Of a stretch of DNA of 64,000 bases, positions 34,202-44,939 are shown piece after piece; positions within the stretch are counted from its first letter, which is position 1, and each line of letters starts with the position of its first letter. The notes beneath the pieces were generated by a model that was not told the origin of the DNA, searched no databases, and saw nothing but the letters and a program-made list of their open reading frames with translations. This stretch comes from Roseihalotalea indica (lineage in GTDB: Bacteria; Bacteroidota; Bacteroidia; Cytophagales; Cyclobacteriaceae): assembly GCF_022458895.1 (NCBI RefSeq), contig NZ_JAINFL010000020.1, forward strand, positions 1 to 64,000, read 5' to 3'. A program made the position numbers and the translations under genes.

Positions 34202-36715
34202 TTACTGATTAGAAGCTGTCAGTTGATCTTTGTGTTTTTTTATATTGGTGAACAGGTCATCAATATATTCAATAGACTTATTGGATGACTCCCGAATCGC
34301 CTCTACGTATTGATTCACTTCCGACTCATCGGTAGACTCTTTATCTAATGCTTTTTTCAATCCCGTAAGCTGTTCCTGAAGCGAATGATTCTCTACCATT
34401 TTAATGGACGGTAGTAGCTTATGAGTAAGTCTGCGTAGCTCGTGCAGGTTTTTCTGATCTGCTGAATCTATTACCTGTTCAGTAAGCAACTGGAAGCTTT
34501 TTCTTAACGAGTCTAATAGATTAGTGACAAACTTTACATCATCGTTATATTTATCAATGAGTTGATATAATGTAACAATATCATCACTATTATCAGATAT
34601 TTCCTGAGTTTCGTCTGGCTCAATTAGATTTAGATTCAGAGCAATCTTGTAATGCAATTCATCCGGATTAAAAGGTTTGGATAAATAATCATTCATGCCA
34701 CACTTAAAGACTCGGTCTTTTACTCCCTGCACTACATCAGCCGTCAGAGCAATAATCGGCTTATGTTCAAAATTTCCACCTAATGCTCTTATTGCTTTGG
34801 TTGCTTCACAACCATCCATTACCGGCATTTGCAGATCCATCAGAATAATATCATATTCTTTTTCCTGCACAGCACTAACGGCAATTTTGCCATGTTCGGC
34901 AGTGTCTACCTCAACTCCTACTTTATGCAAGAAACTGGTTGCCACCATTCGGTTTGAAGGGTTATCTTCTACCAATAGTAAATTGATACCTTTCAGTTTT
35001 TCAGTGTCTAATCGTTTCTTCGGTTGAACTTTCTTGTCAGGCGTTTTAGTGTCAAGATCATACAGCAGTGTAAAGCTAAAGGTGCTGCCTAATCCTTCTT
35101 TGCTGCGTACCTGTAACAGGCCGCCCTGCAACTCAACTAATCTCTTGCAGATTGTTAATCCTAAGCCCGTACCACCAAATTTCCGAGTAGTATCTGATTC
35201 AGCTTGCGTATAGCGTTGAAAAATGGTTTGCAATCGGTCCTTAGCAATACCAATACCTGTATCACGTACCTCAAACCGTATTTCATACTTCTTATCTTTC
35301 TTATTTAACAACTTAGCATGAATGGAGACAAAACCTTGCTCAGTAAATTTTATAGCATTACCAACCAAATTATTAAGAATTTGAGTCAGGCGTACTTCAT
35401 CCCCAACAATACGCTCGGGGATAGCATCATCCCATTCTATTCTTAAGTTAATGTTTTTCTCATTGGCCCGGAATGTGAACGCTTTGGTAATTCCTTCGGC
35501 CACTTCTTTAGGAGAAAAACCGATTTTCTCCAGTTTGATTCTGCCAGCTTCTATTTTAGCAAAATCCAAAATGTCATTGATGATGACCAAAAGGTGATTG
35601 GCAGAAAACTGAAGACTTTTCAGGTATTCTAACTGTTCTTCTTTAGGATTTCCATCTATCAGCAGCCGCGTCATGCCCACTACTACATTAAGTGGTGTCC
35701 TGATTTCGTGGCTCATGGTAGAAAGAAAATCCTGCTTAGCCAAGGCAGCTCGCTCGGCAGTTTCTTTATCTTTCCGTAGTTTTCGCTCAAGTTTAACGTG
35801 GTCAGTCATATCAAAGCAAACCAGAGCGTATCCAATGTTTTTCCCCTGTTCGTCGGTAAGGTGGGTAGCATTCGTATGAATAGGAATAATCCTTCCACTA
35901 CGATGTAGCATATTACTCTCACCCTCCCAGCGTTTACTGGCTAATATTTTATGATATCGGTCACCTTTTTGTTGGTCTTTTTTAGGGAAAAGGAGGTCTG
36001 CGGTTCGTCTTCCTAGAGCCTCTTCTTTTTGCCAGCCAAAAAGGCGCTCAGCATGCTTATTCCAGTACACAATGCGCTGATGAGTATCCGTTGCCATGAT
36101 GGCACTATCTAGCTGGTCAAGCAGAGATGCCTGAAAATTAACTTGGCCCTGAGCTCTTTGCCGATCGCGAATTTCATGCTTGAGCTGCAAAAGTGTTTCT
36201 TCCAGATCTTGAGTTCGGTTTTGTACCAAGGTTTCAAGATTATCCTTATGCAGTTGTAATTCCTGTTCAACCCGTACCCGCTCGTCTATTTGCTTTTGCA
36301 GCTCTGCATTTGCCTTCTGAAGACTAGCAGTTGACGATGCTTTGGCAAATTTTGGGATGAGCGGCCAAATAGCAACTGCAGTAATTATAGAAAGTGCTGC
36401 ATTGATTGCCTTCATCCCGCCAGACAAACGATAGGCCGGATGCCAAATAGTATAGATATCAATAAAATGAGTAATACCGCAGGATACAATAAACGCAATG
36501 AATATCCAGAATGTAGATTCTGAGAATTGAAAATCACTACGTCGCCGGAGAATAAAGAAGATTGCAACCGGAATCAGGAAATAAGATAGTCCGGTAATGC
36601 CATCGGATAAGGCATGTAGCCAGAGAATATCGGGTTGCCAGGAATAGGCTTGCCCTTGAGGAACAAACCCTTCGCCAGTTAATAACCCTGTTATGGTGTC
36701 TAAAATTACTTGCAT
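34202..36715 (-). CDS. Hybrid histidine kinase with ethylene-receptor-like N-terminal domain
   Basis: An 837-residue membrane kinase. Residues 30-125 form a three-helix domain resembling plant ETR1: D38 and Y45 in the first helix, C79xxxH83 (CGITHFID) in the second. In ETR1 the equivalent Asp, Tyr, Cys and His line the copper/ethylene site with the same 7 and 4 spacings. A coiled coil, a PAS domain (about 190-310), HisKA (phospho-His about 334, [10 protein letters not shown]), HATPase with GGTGLGLTI, a receiver domain (Asp about 626, LMDLQMPVMDG) and a C-terminal HPt (His about 763) follow. It is thus a full phosphorelay in one chain. No response regulator adjoins. The ligand is inferred by homology only. 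Confidence 0.85.
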   Translation of the reverse strand: MQVILDTITGLLTGEGFVPQGQAYSWQPDILWLHALSDGITGLSYFLIPVAIFFILRRRSDFQFSESTFWIFIAFIVSCGITHFIDIYTIWHPAYRLSGGMKAINAALSIITAVAIWPLIPKFAKASSTASLQKANAELQKQIDERVRVEQELQLHKDNLETLVQNRTQDLEETLLQLKHEIRDRQRAQGQVNFQASLLDQLDSAIMATDTHQRIVYWNKHAERLFGWQKEEALGRRTADLLFPKKDQQKGDRYHKILASKRWEGESNMLHRSGRIIPIHTNATHLTDEQGKNIGYALVCFDMTDHVKLERKLRKDKETAERAALAKQDFLSTMSHEIRTPLNVVVGMTRLLIDGNPKEEQLEYLKSLQFSANHLLVIINDILDFAKIEAGRIKLEKIGFSPKEVAEGITKAFTFRANEKNINLRIEWDDAIPERIVGDEVRLTQILNNLVGNAIKFTEQGFVSIHAKLLNKKDKKYEIRFEVRDTGIGIAKDRLQTIFQRYTQAESDTTRKFGGTGLGLTICKRLVELQGGLLQVRSKEGLGSTFSFTLLYDLDTKTPDKKVQPKKRLDTEKLKGINLLLVEDNPSNRMVATSFLHKVGVEVDTAEHGKIAVSAVQEKEYDIILMDLQMPVMDGCEATKAIRALGGNFEHKPIIALTADVVQGVKDRVFKCGMNDYLSKPFNPDELHYKIALNLNLIEPDETQEISDNSDDIVTLYQLIDKYNDDVKFVTNLLDSLRKSFQLLTEQVIDSADQKNLHELRRLTHKLLPSIKMVENHSLQEQLTGLKKALDKESTDESEVNQYVEAIRESSNKSIEYIDDLFTNIKKHKDQLTASNQ

Positions 36716-37520
36716 AAATAATTACTCACATCGCCGTTAACATTTCCATTCCTATAACGCTGAATTAGATTGTTTAGTCGCAAACGTATGTTATTGCCAT
36801 GTCAGAAAAAGAGTAAATACGTAAATTATTACCGAGTAAATACATTGCCCTGTGTAAGATAAATTCTTTGCAGGGCTGACTTTACGATTTTATTTTCAAT
36901 TGTGTTTTTTTTATAAAACGCTGAACTTTTTGATTTTCTAACTATTTTCTCATTTCAGCATTACATCACAAATAAAAGAGAGTGAATGGAAAACTAAGTT
37001 GTTTTTTCAAAAAAGCTCTTTATCTGTATATAACTATGGTATAAAGCTATGTATTGTTCCCTAATTAATTATATACAAATTAGCTGATTCATTACATAGT
37101 AAAAAAAAAGCAAAATGCGTATGGTTTTTTCATTGCATTATGTAATTGAATAGTTATTTATAAAATATGTATTATTATATTTTCTGCTTGCCGATGTAAT
37201 ACAGTAGCCTTTTTAATTAGGATGTGAAAAGTAAGATACGTCAGTAATAAGCAGAAAATATTGTGATCATTTGAAGGAGCGCATTACTACAATAAAATTT
37301 TGGTGTGATATCAATTGATTTACGCTGAAGTTGAATTTAGCATTCAAAAAAATGCATAGATTTAAAAATTTTGGCTTCAATAACTAATGAAGCAATCAGA
37401 TATACGGAGCTAGTTAATGGAATGTTGGCTAATTACGATCTGGTATTTTACAGCTTTTTGTAGACGTAAAACCCTGGTAAAGAGAGCTTTCACTTCGTTA
37501 ATTCGTGATATATTGGAGAA
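36716..37520. other. AT-rich gene-free stretch
   Basis: About 800 bp with no supported ORF on either strand. A 13-bp exact inverted repeat, ATATTTTCTGCTT (37177-37189) and AAGCAGAAAATAT (37249-37261), encloses 59 bp and could fold in RNA. No tmRNA, RNase P, 6S or SRP RNA hallmark was seen. It must contain the kinase promoter near its left end; the rest is unexplained. Confidence 0.35.
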
Positions 37521-37547
37521 AAAAAGGCCCTTTTAAAGGGCCTTTTT
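37521..37547. terminator. dnaK terminator
   Basis: Two 13-nt arms (AAAAAGGCCCTTT and its complement) separated by a single T make a long GC-centred hairpin with A5/T5 ends, working in both directions. It lies 30 bp after the dnaK stop codon on the minus strand. Confidence 0.85.
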
Positions 37548-37577
37548 ACTTTGTTGTATAAACAAGAAGCAGGTTAT

Positions 37578-39515
37578 CTATTGCTTGTCTTTATCATCTA
37601 CCTCTTCGTATTCTACATCAGATACATCACCTTCAGCCGAGTTGTTAGCATTAGCCTGTTCACTAGTGCCCGCAGCATTAGGATCTGCACCAGCTTCCGG
37701 ATTGGCTCCCGCAGCCTGATACATTTCTTGTGATGCGTTCTGCCAAGCAGCATTTAGCTTCTCCATGGCAGCATCAATGCCACTTACATCTTGAGCCTGA
37801 TGAGCCGTTTTCAATTCAGCAAGTGCATCCTGAATAGGCTTTTTGTTGCCTTCGGATAGCTTATCACCATATTCCTTCAACTGCTTTTCAGTTTGGAAAA
37901 TTAATGAATCAGCGGTATTGATTTTCTCAATCTTCTCGCGCTCTTGCTTATCAGTTTCGGCGTTTGCTTCAGCCTCCTGGCGCATTTTCTCAATTTCTTC
38001 CTCGGTAAGTCCGGAAGAAGCCTCAATACGAATCTTTTGCTCTTTGCCAGTGCCTTTATCTTTCGCCGATACATTCATAATACCGTTGGCATCGATATCA
38101 AAAGATACTTCAATCTGAGGAACGCCGCGGGGTGCTGGTGGAATTCCATCTAGGTGGAAACGGCCAATAGTGCGGTTATCTTTCGCCATAGGGCGCTCAC
38201 CTTGCAGCACATGAATTTCTACAGATGGTTGATTATCTGACGCTGTAGAGAATGTCTCTGACTTTTTGGTTGGAATGGTAGTATTAGACTCAATTAACCG
38301 AGTAAATACTCCACCCATGGTTTCAATACCTAATGACAGAGGCGTTACATCTAACAACAATACGTCTTTCACATCGCCACTGAAGACACCACCCTGGATG
38401 GCTGCTCCTACTGCTACTACCTCATCCGGATTTACTCCTTTAGAAGGTTTCTTCCCGAAGAACTGTTCTACTTCTTCCTGGATTTTAGGAATACGAGTGG
38501 AACCACCCACAAGAATTACTTCGTCTATCTCAGAAGCAGAAATGCCTGCATCCTTTAGTGCTTTTTTGCTGGGTTCTAGTGTGCGTTGAACTAGGTCATC
38601 AACCAGTTGCTCAAATTTTGAGCGGGTCAGGCTGCGAACCAAGTGTTTAGGAATGCCATCTACCGGCATGATGTACGGCAGGTTAATTTCAGTGCTGGTA
38701 GAACTTGAAAGCTCAATTTTTGCCTTTTCAGCTGCTTCTTTCAGCCGTTGCAATGCCATAGGGTCCTTGCGCAGGTCAATATTGTTTTCTTTTTCAAATT
38801 CTTCAGCCAGCCAGTTTATAATACGAGCATCAAAATCATCACCACCTAAGTGTACATCACCATTAGTTGATTTTACTTCAAATACCCCATCTCCTAATTC
38901 AAGGATAGAGATATCAAATGTACCACCACCAAGGTCATATACCGCAATGGTAAGATCCTGATTTTTCTTATCTAAACCATAAGCCAACGCCGCGGCGGTA
39001 GGCTCATTAATAATACGTTTTACATCCAGACCAGCAATCTGACCTGCTTCTTTGGTAGCTTGCCGTTCAGCATCATTAAAATATGCTGGCACAGTAACTA
39101 CTGCCTCATTAATGCTTGTTCCTAAGTAATCTTCTGCGGTAGATTTCATCTTTTGAAGAATCATGGCAGAAAGCTCCTGAGGAGTATAAAGACGATCACC
39201 GATACGCACCCGTACAGTGTCGTTGTTTCCTTTTTCTATTTGATAAGAGACATTCTTCATTTCTTCCGAAACGTCAGAGTGTTTCTTACCCATAAATCGC
39301 TTTACCGAACTAATTGTGTTCTGCGGATTTGTGATGGCCTGCCGTTTTGCTGGGCTACCTACTTTCCTCTCACCGTTGCCATTATCTAAAAAAGCTACGA
39401 TAGAGGGAGTGGTACGGCCCCCTTCGCTATTGGGAATGACGACAGGTTCGTTACCTTCCATCACTGCCACGCAGGAGTTCGTTGTTCCTAAGTCTATGCC
39501 TATTACTTTTCCCAT
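37578..39515 (-). CDS. dnaK: Chaperone DnaK (Hsp70)
   Basis: A 645-residue Hsp70 starting [21 protein letters not shown]; the open frame to 39566 adds 17 non-conserved residues, so the internal ATG at 39515 is preferred. The ATPase domain (about 1-380, with [12 protein letters not shown] and [11 protein letters not shown]) leads through the [15 protein letters not shown] linker into the substrate domain and an Ala/Asn/Gly-rich C-terminal tail ending in an acidic run. dnaJ and grpE are not adjacent. Palindromic TGACAGATTGTCA upstream may mediate heat-shock control. Confidence 0.97.
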   Translation of the reverse strand: MGKVIGIDLGTTNSCVAVMEGNEPVVIPNSEGGRTTPSIVAFLDNGNGERKVGSPAKRQAITNPQNTISSVKRFMGKKHSDVSEEMKNVSYQIEKGNNDTVRVRIGDRLYTPQELSAMILQKMKSTAEDYLGTSINEAVVTVPAYFNDAERQATKEAGQIAGLDVKRIINEPTAAALAYGLDKKNQDLTIAVYDLGGGTFDISILELGDGVFEVKSTNGDVHLGGDDFDARIINWLAEEFEKENNIDLRKDPMALQRLKEAAEKAKIELSSSTSTEINLPYIMPVDGIPKHLVRSLTRSKFEQLVDDLVQRTLEPSKKALKDAGISASEIDEVILVGGSTRIPKIQEEVEQFFGKKPSKGVNPDEVVAVGAAIQGGVFSGDVKDVLLLDVTPLSLGIETMGGVFTRLIESNTTIPTKKSETFSTASDNQPSVEIHVLQGERPMAKDNRTIGRFHLDGIPPAPRGVPQIEVSFDIDANGIMNVSAKDKGTGKEQKIRIEASSGLTEEEIEKMRQEAEANAETDKQEREKIEKINTADSLIFQTEKQLKEYGDKLSEGNKKPIQDALAELKTAHQAQDVSGIDAAMEKLNAAWQNASQEMYQAAGANPEAGADPNAAGTSEQANANNSAEGDVSDVEYEEVDDKDKQ

Positions 39516-39601
39516 AATGTGTAAATCTATCTTAGTTGTTTTACTGGTATTTCTTTGGTATACCATGTTAATATCAATGGGTATGCCAAGGGGTTGAATT
39601 A

Positions 39602-39673
39602 TGACAGATTGTCAGCAAATCACCGTATACTTAACTTTCCATTTTCATAAAGAATAACATACTGACAGATTGT
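39602..39673. promoter_or_regulatory. Repeated TGACAGATTGT motifs upstream of dnaK
   Basis: TGACAGATTGTCA (39602-39614) is a palindrome of TGACA-N3-TGTCA form, and the first 11 bases recur at 39663-39673. They lie about 90 and 150 bp upstream of the dnaK start. The spacing and repetition suggest a protein-binding site, plausibly heat-shock related. Nothing similar was seen before the other genes here. Confidence 0.45.
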
Positions 39674-39794
39674 AAAGCTCTTGTTTATAGCTGCCTAATA
39701 TCTGTATGACTAAGGCTAGGAGTCAATAAAGAACTGATGTGGACGTTGGAGGTAATGGTAAATGGAGGTAACTTAGTCTTCTAAATTCTTTTGC

Positions 39795-40550
39795 ATGCGA
39801 GTTTATATTCTCCTTTTTGGTTTGTTTCTATATTCGGGTAGCCTGATAGGGCAATATAATTCAGCTGACACCACTATTCAGCTTTCAGGAAATATTGTTG
39901 ACGATCAGGATCAACCGTTATCGTTTGCCACAGTAACTAATCTGACTACTCAGACCGGCGTAATTAGTAACGAGGAGGGGTTCTTTTATCTGACCTTCCA
40001 GCGGAAAGATACTATCCGAATCTCTTCGGTTGGGTATGAGCCAGCGGTGCTTTATTTTGGAGATACCGCGCAAGCCACTAATTATGATCTGCAAATTCGT
40101 ATGAGTGACAAGACCTATGAGCTAGAGAATGTAACTGTTTTTGCTTTTAAAGACGAGGAATCATTTAAGCGCGCTGTGCTGGATCTTAAAGATATTCCCG
40201 ACGAATCACCCAAAATTGTTATTCCCGGCTCGTATGATGGGCCTCGCCGAGAACCTAAAAGCACGCCCTTAAACCCTGTATCATACGTGTTCGACCGGTT
40301 TAGTCGTCGAGCTAAGTACGAGCGTCAAGCCCGCCAGGCACAGCAGAATTATGAGCATCGCAAGCAATTGGCGCGCAAATACAATCGAGATATGGTGGGC
40401 GAGATTACGGGTCTAACGGAAGGAGCTCTGGATGATTTCATGATTTTTTGCCGGTTTGAAGAAGACTTTATTGAGCGATCTTCTCAATACGATTTGATTT
40501 TGGCTATTAATCAGTGTTACACGGATTTTTCTGAGCAGAATAAGCAATAG
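39795..40550 (+). CDS. CarboxypepD_reg-like domain surface protein
   Basis: A 251-residue secreted protein: signal peptide ending near SLIGQ, then a carboxypeptidase-regulatory-like beta sandwich (about 28-105; LSGNIVDDQDQPLSFATVTN, EEGFFYLTF, ISSVGYEP) as found at the front of TonB receptors, but here without a barrel. The remainder is helical and charged, Arg/Gln-rich around 175-205. It is a common stand-alone Bacteroidota architecture of unknown role, probably periplasmic or outer-membrane associated. Confidence 0.8.
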   Translation: MRVYILLFGLFLYSGSLIGQYNSADTTIQLSGNIVDDQDQPLSFATVTNLTTQTGVISNEEGFFYLTFQRKDTIRISSVGYEPAVLYFGDTAQATNYDLQIRMSDKTYELENVTVFAFKDEESFKRAVLDLKDIPDESPKIVIPGSYDGPRREPKSTPLNPVSYVFDRFSRRAKYERQARQAQQNYEHRKQLARKYNRDMVGEITGLTEGALDDFMIFCRFEEDFIERSSQYDLILAINQCYTDFSEQNKQ

Positions 40551-40878
40551 ACAGAATATAAGCTCCAGATATTTCTGTTTAAACTTTTGGAAATGAGTTT
40601 TATAGTTGGACCTACGCTCTTCGGTTAAGCATCTTTAAGATGCTCTTATACCCACCTTTTTATTTACACTTTCCATATAGGCTGCCAATGCTTCAGCTTA
40701 TAGGTAGAATTATATATGTCAAGTAGATAGTAATTAATGAAAAACTAGAAGGGAAAGCAGTATCTACTTCTACTATTACCTATTCATGTGAGATATATAA
40801 AAGGTAATGTAAATATTCATACCATTGGTTGCTAAATTGTACAATTCATATATTGGTTTTAATTCGCATGTGGTGAGT
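40551..40878. other. Intergenic region before the second hybrid kinase
   Basis: AT-rich, no gene. AGCATCTT/AAGATGCT at 40628-40644 forms an 8-bp hairpin around one base, about 80 bp after the preceding stop codon. It lacks a following T-run on either strand and is not a convincing terminator. Confidence 0.3.
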
Positions 40879-42834
40879 ATGAAGGGTATAAAACAAATGA
40901 TTGATAATCTGAGCAGAATCGGTATTCAAGCTCATTATGACCGCAGAGTAGCAGGGAAAATAAGAATTGTTAATTGTTTTTGCTGCATTGGCTTTTTGTC
41001 AGTATTTCTCTACGCGTTTGTGATTTATCATTTAACAAAAGATGTATTTTTTTTATATTCTACTATAGTAGTGTCGCTACTTTTTTTACTTCCAGTCTAT
41101 ATTAATTACCTGCAAAAACACAGTCTGGCTAAACTGCTTTTTCTGACTCTTTTTAATATTGAAGTCATATTCTACGCCTGTGTATTAGGGAAAAGCATCA
41201 CTGTGCAAATGATGGGTGTGGTACTGTTAGGTTTTCCTTGGCTATTATTTTCCCGCTCCGAGATTCTGTTGAAGAAAATCACGCTTACATTTCCGATTAT
41301 AGCCATAATTATACTGGAAGTTTATGACTACTCTGTACTCTCCCCTTTGGATTATACCGGCGCTTCTCAAACCTATGTGCGCTGGCTGATGATGTTGATC
41401 ATTTGTTTCTTCAATATACTGGTGATCTATCTTTTCGCGAATGACAATTATCAACTGTTAGACACTACTCACCGGCAAAATGAAGAACTGATAGCTAGTA
41501 AAGAGGAACTGACCCAAAGCGAAGAAGAACTTAGAGTGTTGAATGCCCAGTTGGCTCATCATCAGACAAAACTAGAAGAAACTGTGGAACAGCGTACGCT
41601 TGCCTTACGGCAAAAAGAGGCCCATCTGCAAAAAGTTTTGCAAGAAGTACAAGAGTCTAAAGGACATGCTGAGGCGGCTAATCAGGCTAAATCTCAGTTT
41701 CTGGCTAACATGAGTCATGAAATCAGAACACCGCTAAATGCGATTATTGGTTTTACAGAAATTATGTTACTGGATAGCCAGGAGCAGCCACTATCCGATG
41801 ACTCAGCCACCTACCTTAATCATATTAGAGCAAGTGGCAAACATCTATCTGAATTAATTAATAATATACTGGACCTTTCTAAAATAGAATCTGGTAAACT
41901 GACGCTTTCTTTAGAATTGGTAGATTTAAAACAGTTGCTAAGAACTATTTATGGTATTAATCGTGCCAAAGCCATTGAAAAAGGCGTATTGCTCAGCTAT
42001 CGTTGTGATGATAATCTGCCTCAGTATATTGAAACCGACCGGACAAAGCTGAATCAGATTTTAATGAATCTGGTTTCCAATGCTGTGAAGTTTACTCCTA
42101 AGAATAAGCAAGTAGAGCTTTGGGCATATCGGAAGGGTAATGATATTATTTTTTCGGTAATCGATGAGGGGACTGGAATTCCGGCAGAAAGGCAACAGCA
42201 TATATTTGAACCCTTTGAGCAGGCTGATAATACAATTACCCGGCAGTACGGGGGCACAGGTTTAGGGCTGTCTATTGCTAAAAAATTAGCCAAAATGTTG
42301 AGCGGTGAGATTAAGCTCGCTAGCACTGAAGGTAAAGGTTCGACATTTGTTTTTCAACTACCATTAATAATGGCTGAAGGATTCCCCGAACCAGAAAAAG
42401 ATAACGGAGAGCAGGAGTTACACATGTTTTCTGAGAACAACACTGTACTGGTAGTAGAGGATAATATTCTAAATCAGAAAATGATCCGTTTTCTTTTCAA
42501 GAAATTAGGATTGAATGTACATATTGCGAATGACGGAGAAGAAGGGTTGCTGATGATTCAGAAGCTAAAGCCAGACTTAGTATTTATGGACATTCATATG
42601 CCAATAATGGATGGCTTTGAAGTAATAATGCATATACGCCAGATGCCTGCGTTCTCGGACTTACCTATTGTCATATTATCAGCTGACGCTTTTAAAACCC
42701 AAAAAGAACGAGCCTTGGCACTAGGTGTGAGTGATTATCTAACTAAACCAGTTGAAATGGATGCTTTGTTTCCTGTTTTATTGCAACATCTGGAACGAGC
42801 AATGGATGATACTACTTCACAAAAAGTGAATTGA
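40879..42834 (+). CDS. Hybrid sensor histidine kinase / response regulator
   Basis: About 651 residues from the ATG at 40879; the frame is open to a TTG at 40825, which is less likely. Six hydrophobic helices (about 27-195) form a membrane input domain, then a long coiled coil (210-265), HisKA (phospho-His about 279, [14 protein letters not shown]), HATPase ([27 protein letters not shown]) and a C-terminal receiver (Asp about 570, [11 protein letters not shown]). Signal and output are unknown, and there is no adjacent regulator or HPt. Compared with the kinase at 34.2 kb it lacks PAS and HPt modules. Confidence 0.9.
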   Translation: MKGIKQMIDNLSRIGIQAHYDRRVAGKIRIVNCFCCIGFLSVFLYAFVIYHLTKDVFFLYSTIVVSLLFLLPVYINYLQKHSLAKLLFLTLFNIEVIFYACVLGKSITVQMMGVVLLGFPWLLFSRSEILLKKITLTFPIIAIIILEVYDYSVLSPLDYTGASQTYVRWLMMLIICFFNILVIYLFANDNYQLLDTTHRQNEELIASKEELTQSEEELRVLNAQLAHHQTKLEETVEQRTLALRQKEAHLQKVLQEVQESKGHAEAANQAKSQFLANMSHEIRTPLNAIIGFTEIMLLDSQEQPLSDDSATYLNHIRASGKHLSELINNILDLSKIESGKLTLSLELVDLKQLLRTIYGINRAKAIEKGVLLSYRCDDNLPQYIETDRTKLNQILMNLVSNAVKFTPKNKQVELWAYRKGNDIIFSVIDEGTGIPAERQQHIFEPFEQADNTITRQYGGTGLGLSIAKKLAKMLSGEIKLASTEGKGSTFVFQLPLIMAEGFPEPEKDNGEQELHMFSENNTVLVVEDNILNQKMIRFLFKKLGLNVHIANDGEEGLLMIQKLKPDLVFMDIHMPIMDGFEVIMHIRQMPAFSDLPIVILSADAFKTQKERALALGVSDYLTKPVEMDALFPVLLQHLERAMDDTTSQKVN

Positions 42835-43071
42835 GTTTGGAGGTGAAACTCAATAGGATGCGAACTAATCAAAAAACAATATTAAAGTCCAGGACGGGGT
42901 ATTTGAAGTTCCAGACTTTGCTTGTGGTCAGACCGAAAGTTATCCCATCTTAGTGTCCATACGCTCTAGAAAGAGTTTTAAAAGAAGACTGTTTCTTTTC
43001 TTAAGCTAGCTTGTAATTTAGCGATCTTATACTAAACCAAGAGATAATCCATTCTCTCACCTAACCCTGCC

Positions 43072-43893
43072 ATGAAAAGACTGCCTCTACTTTTTATTTT
43101 GTTTATCGCTTTAAGTGCTCACGACCTGTTTATCAAGCTGGATACGTATTTCCTAAAACCCAACCAGAAAGCTCAGCTGTATTTGTTTAATGGTACTTTT
43201 GAAACTACCGAAAACGAAATTTCTCGTGACAGAATGCAGCACGTACAGCTGGTTGGGCCTGCCGGTAAGCAAGTTCCTGAAGAAGCTCAGTGGACTGACC
43301 GGAATAAGGCTACGTATTTGTCTTTTAAAACGGGCGTCGCTGGTACGTATGTGGCGGGAGTTTCCGTCAAACCTGGTACGATTGCCTTATCAGCCGATGA
43401 GTTTAACGAGTACCTCAAGCACGATGGAGTGTTGGATGTGCTGGCGTCTCGGGAAAAGCAAAAACAGTTGACCCAACCATCTCGGGAATTGTATGCCAAG
43501 CATGTGAAGGCTATTTTTCAGGTAGGAGATGAGTTATCAGAGCACTATAAAGACGTGTTAGGCTATCCGGTGGAGTTTGTGCCTCAGCAAAATCCCTACG
43601 CTTTGCACGAAGGAGATGAACTGGAAGTTCAATTGCTGGAAAACGGAAAGCCTTTAGCCAATCATTATGTGTATGCCGGTTTTTCTGAGGCAGCAAAGCA
43701 TAGTCATGCCCATCAGGAAGCAGAACACCACCACGATGAAGTACAGCAAAAAACGGATAAAAAAGGCATGGTATCCATCAAACTGGAGCACGAAGGGCAA
43801 TGGTACCTGCGCTGCATCCGTATGGTAGAAAGTAAATCCGATACACTGGATTACGAATCAAACTGGGCCACGCTTACTTTTGAGGTGCGTTGA
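43072..43893 (+). CDS. DUF4198 periplasmic protein with His-rich loop
   Basis: A 273-residue protein with a hydrophobic N-terminus (about 1-16) followed at once by AHDLFIKLDTYFLKPNQKAQLYLFNGTFE, the conserved opening of DUF4198 (NikM/CbiK-like metal-associated) proteins. A His-rich insert near 205-222 (HSHAHQEAEHHHDE) could bind metal and is more extreme than the usual family member. The mature N-terminal Ala-His could also form a metal site. Monocistronic; its role in metal handling is an inference. Confidence 0.8.
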   Translation: MKRLPLLFILFIALSAHDLFIKLDTYFLKPNQKAQLYLFNGTFETTENEISRDRMQHVQLVGPAGKQVPEEAQWTDRNKATYLSFKTGVAGTYVAGVSVKPGTIALSADEFNEYLKHDGVLDVLASREKQKQLTQPSRELYAKHVKAIFQVGDELSEHYKDVLGYPVEFVPQQNPYALHEGDELEVQLLENGKPLANHYVYAGFSEAAKHSHAHQEAEHHHDEVQQKTDKKGMVSIKLEHEGQWYLRCIRMVESKSDTLDYESNWATLTFEVR

Positions 43894-43912
43894 TCCTGTA
43901 TAGAATAGTTTC

Positions 43913-44542
43913 TTAGTCTAACCGCTCAATACGGGTTTCGGGCAGTTGCTCGGTGAAGATAACCGTTCGGCCGGAAAGCTCTTCCAGCATGGGACGCAAT
44001 ATGCGGTGGGCATTCACTTCCGTTTCATCCAAAATACCGGATTCATTGGCGGCATCACGAATCTGCCGTTCGGCCTGCTGATAGGCTCGGGAGATAAAAG
44101 CGTTGCGGTCGGTAAAAAAGCCGGTTTCTACCGAATAGAGTCGGGTGTTTTCCATATCCAGCTTGTAGTAACATATCTCCGGGTTGGGTAGGTGCATCCA
44201 TACGGTATCCTGCGTAATGCGCACATCCTGGGCACTGATTTTTAGCATGTCAATGCATCCCACTGCTTCTCCTTGCGTGATTAATACTGCTTTTGCATCC
44301 ACATCTAGCTTCAGAATATTCAGGAACTCTTTGCTAAGCTCTTTCACTTCAGTTACTTCTTGAAACCGATACTTCACCAGCTCCATCTTTCCCAGGGCTT
44401 CAATTTCTGTAATCAGCATGGTCGTAACTTCGGTGTTGGTAGGGGCCGGAACGGGTGGATTAGTCCAGCTTTTCCAGTGATAGCCAATGAAGAAGGGAAG
44501 ACCCAGCAAAATGAGTAAAGAAATCAGTCGTCGTACGCGCAT
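43913..44542 (-). CDS. DUF4230 membrane-anchored protein
   Basis: A 209-residue protein with one N-terminal membrane anchor (about 6-22) and an extracytoplasmic DUF4230 domain (LITEIEALGKMELVKYRFQEV, DVDAKAVLITQGEAVGCIDM, AYQQAERQIRDAANESGIL). DUF4230 is widespread and uncharacterised, with a distant look of SPFH/band-7 folds. Its start overlaps the stop of the cytochrome b5-like gene by one base, so they are translated together. Confidence 0.88.
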   Translation of the reverse strand: MRVRRLISLLILLGLPFFIGYHWKSWTNPPVPAPTNTEVTTMLITEIEALGKMELVKYRFQEVTEVKELSKEFLNILKLDVDAKAVLITQGEAVGCIDMLKISAQDVRITQDTVWMHLPNPEICYYKLDMENTRLYSVETGFFTDRNAFISRAYQQAERQIRDAANESGILDETEVNAHRILRPMLEELSGRTVIFTEQLPETRIERLD

Positions 44543-44787
44543 CAGGATGAAGTTTTTAATTTGCCTACGGGAGTAAAACGTGTAAATACCCCATCGGTGT
44601 GTGGTGCATCAGGTAATTCGTGCGTAAGGTCCTGTCCGGCCCAGTGCTCGTAATGCTTTCCTCGGTTCCACAATCGAGAGGCGCTTACGTCATAAATAAT
44701 GCCCCGGTAAGCACACCAGATCTCATCACGGTCTTGCCCGTTGCGTAGTGCAAGTTGCTGAACGGTATATTCAGGTAGTAGGTTCAC
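44542..44787 (-). CDS. Cytochrome b5-like haem-binding protein
   Basis: An 81-residue stand-alone cytochrome b5-like domain: YTVQQLALRNGQDRDEIWCAYRGIIYDVSASRLW then GKHYEHWAGQDLTHELPDAPHTD, where the two His residues in GKHYEHW and APH are candidate haem ligands. No membrane anchor or signal is present. Small bacterial members are of unknown electron-transfer or ligand-binding role. Coupled to DUF4230. Confidence 0.88.
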   Translation of the reverse strand: MNLLPEYTVQQLALRNGQDRDEIWCAYRGIIYDVSASRLWNRGKHYEHWAGQDLTHELPDAPHTDGVFTRFTPVGKLKTSS

Positions 44788-44939
44788 GGATGGATTATAC
44801 AGGCTAATGTTGAAAAACGCTTATTTTAGCAGTGTATTTTGTAGAGGAATTATGGTAAAGCGCAATTCCCCTCTCAATGAATTGGATAACGCGCGAAGAA
44901 AGCAATAATTTATCCGATCTGAAAATAAACAAACAACCT

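Noticed and set aside
40628..40644. AGCATCTT/AAGATGCT hairpin as terminator
   Set aside because: No T-tract on either strand and too short to call.
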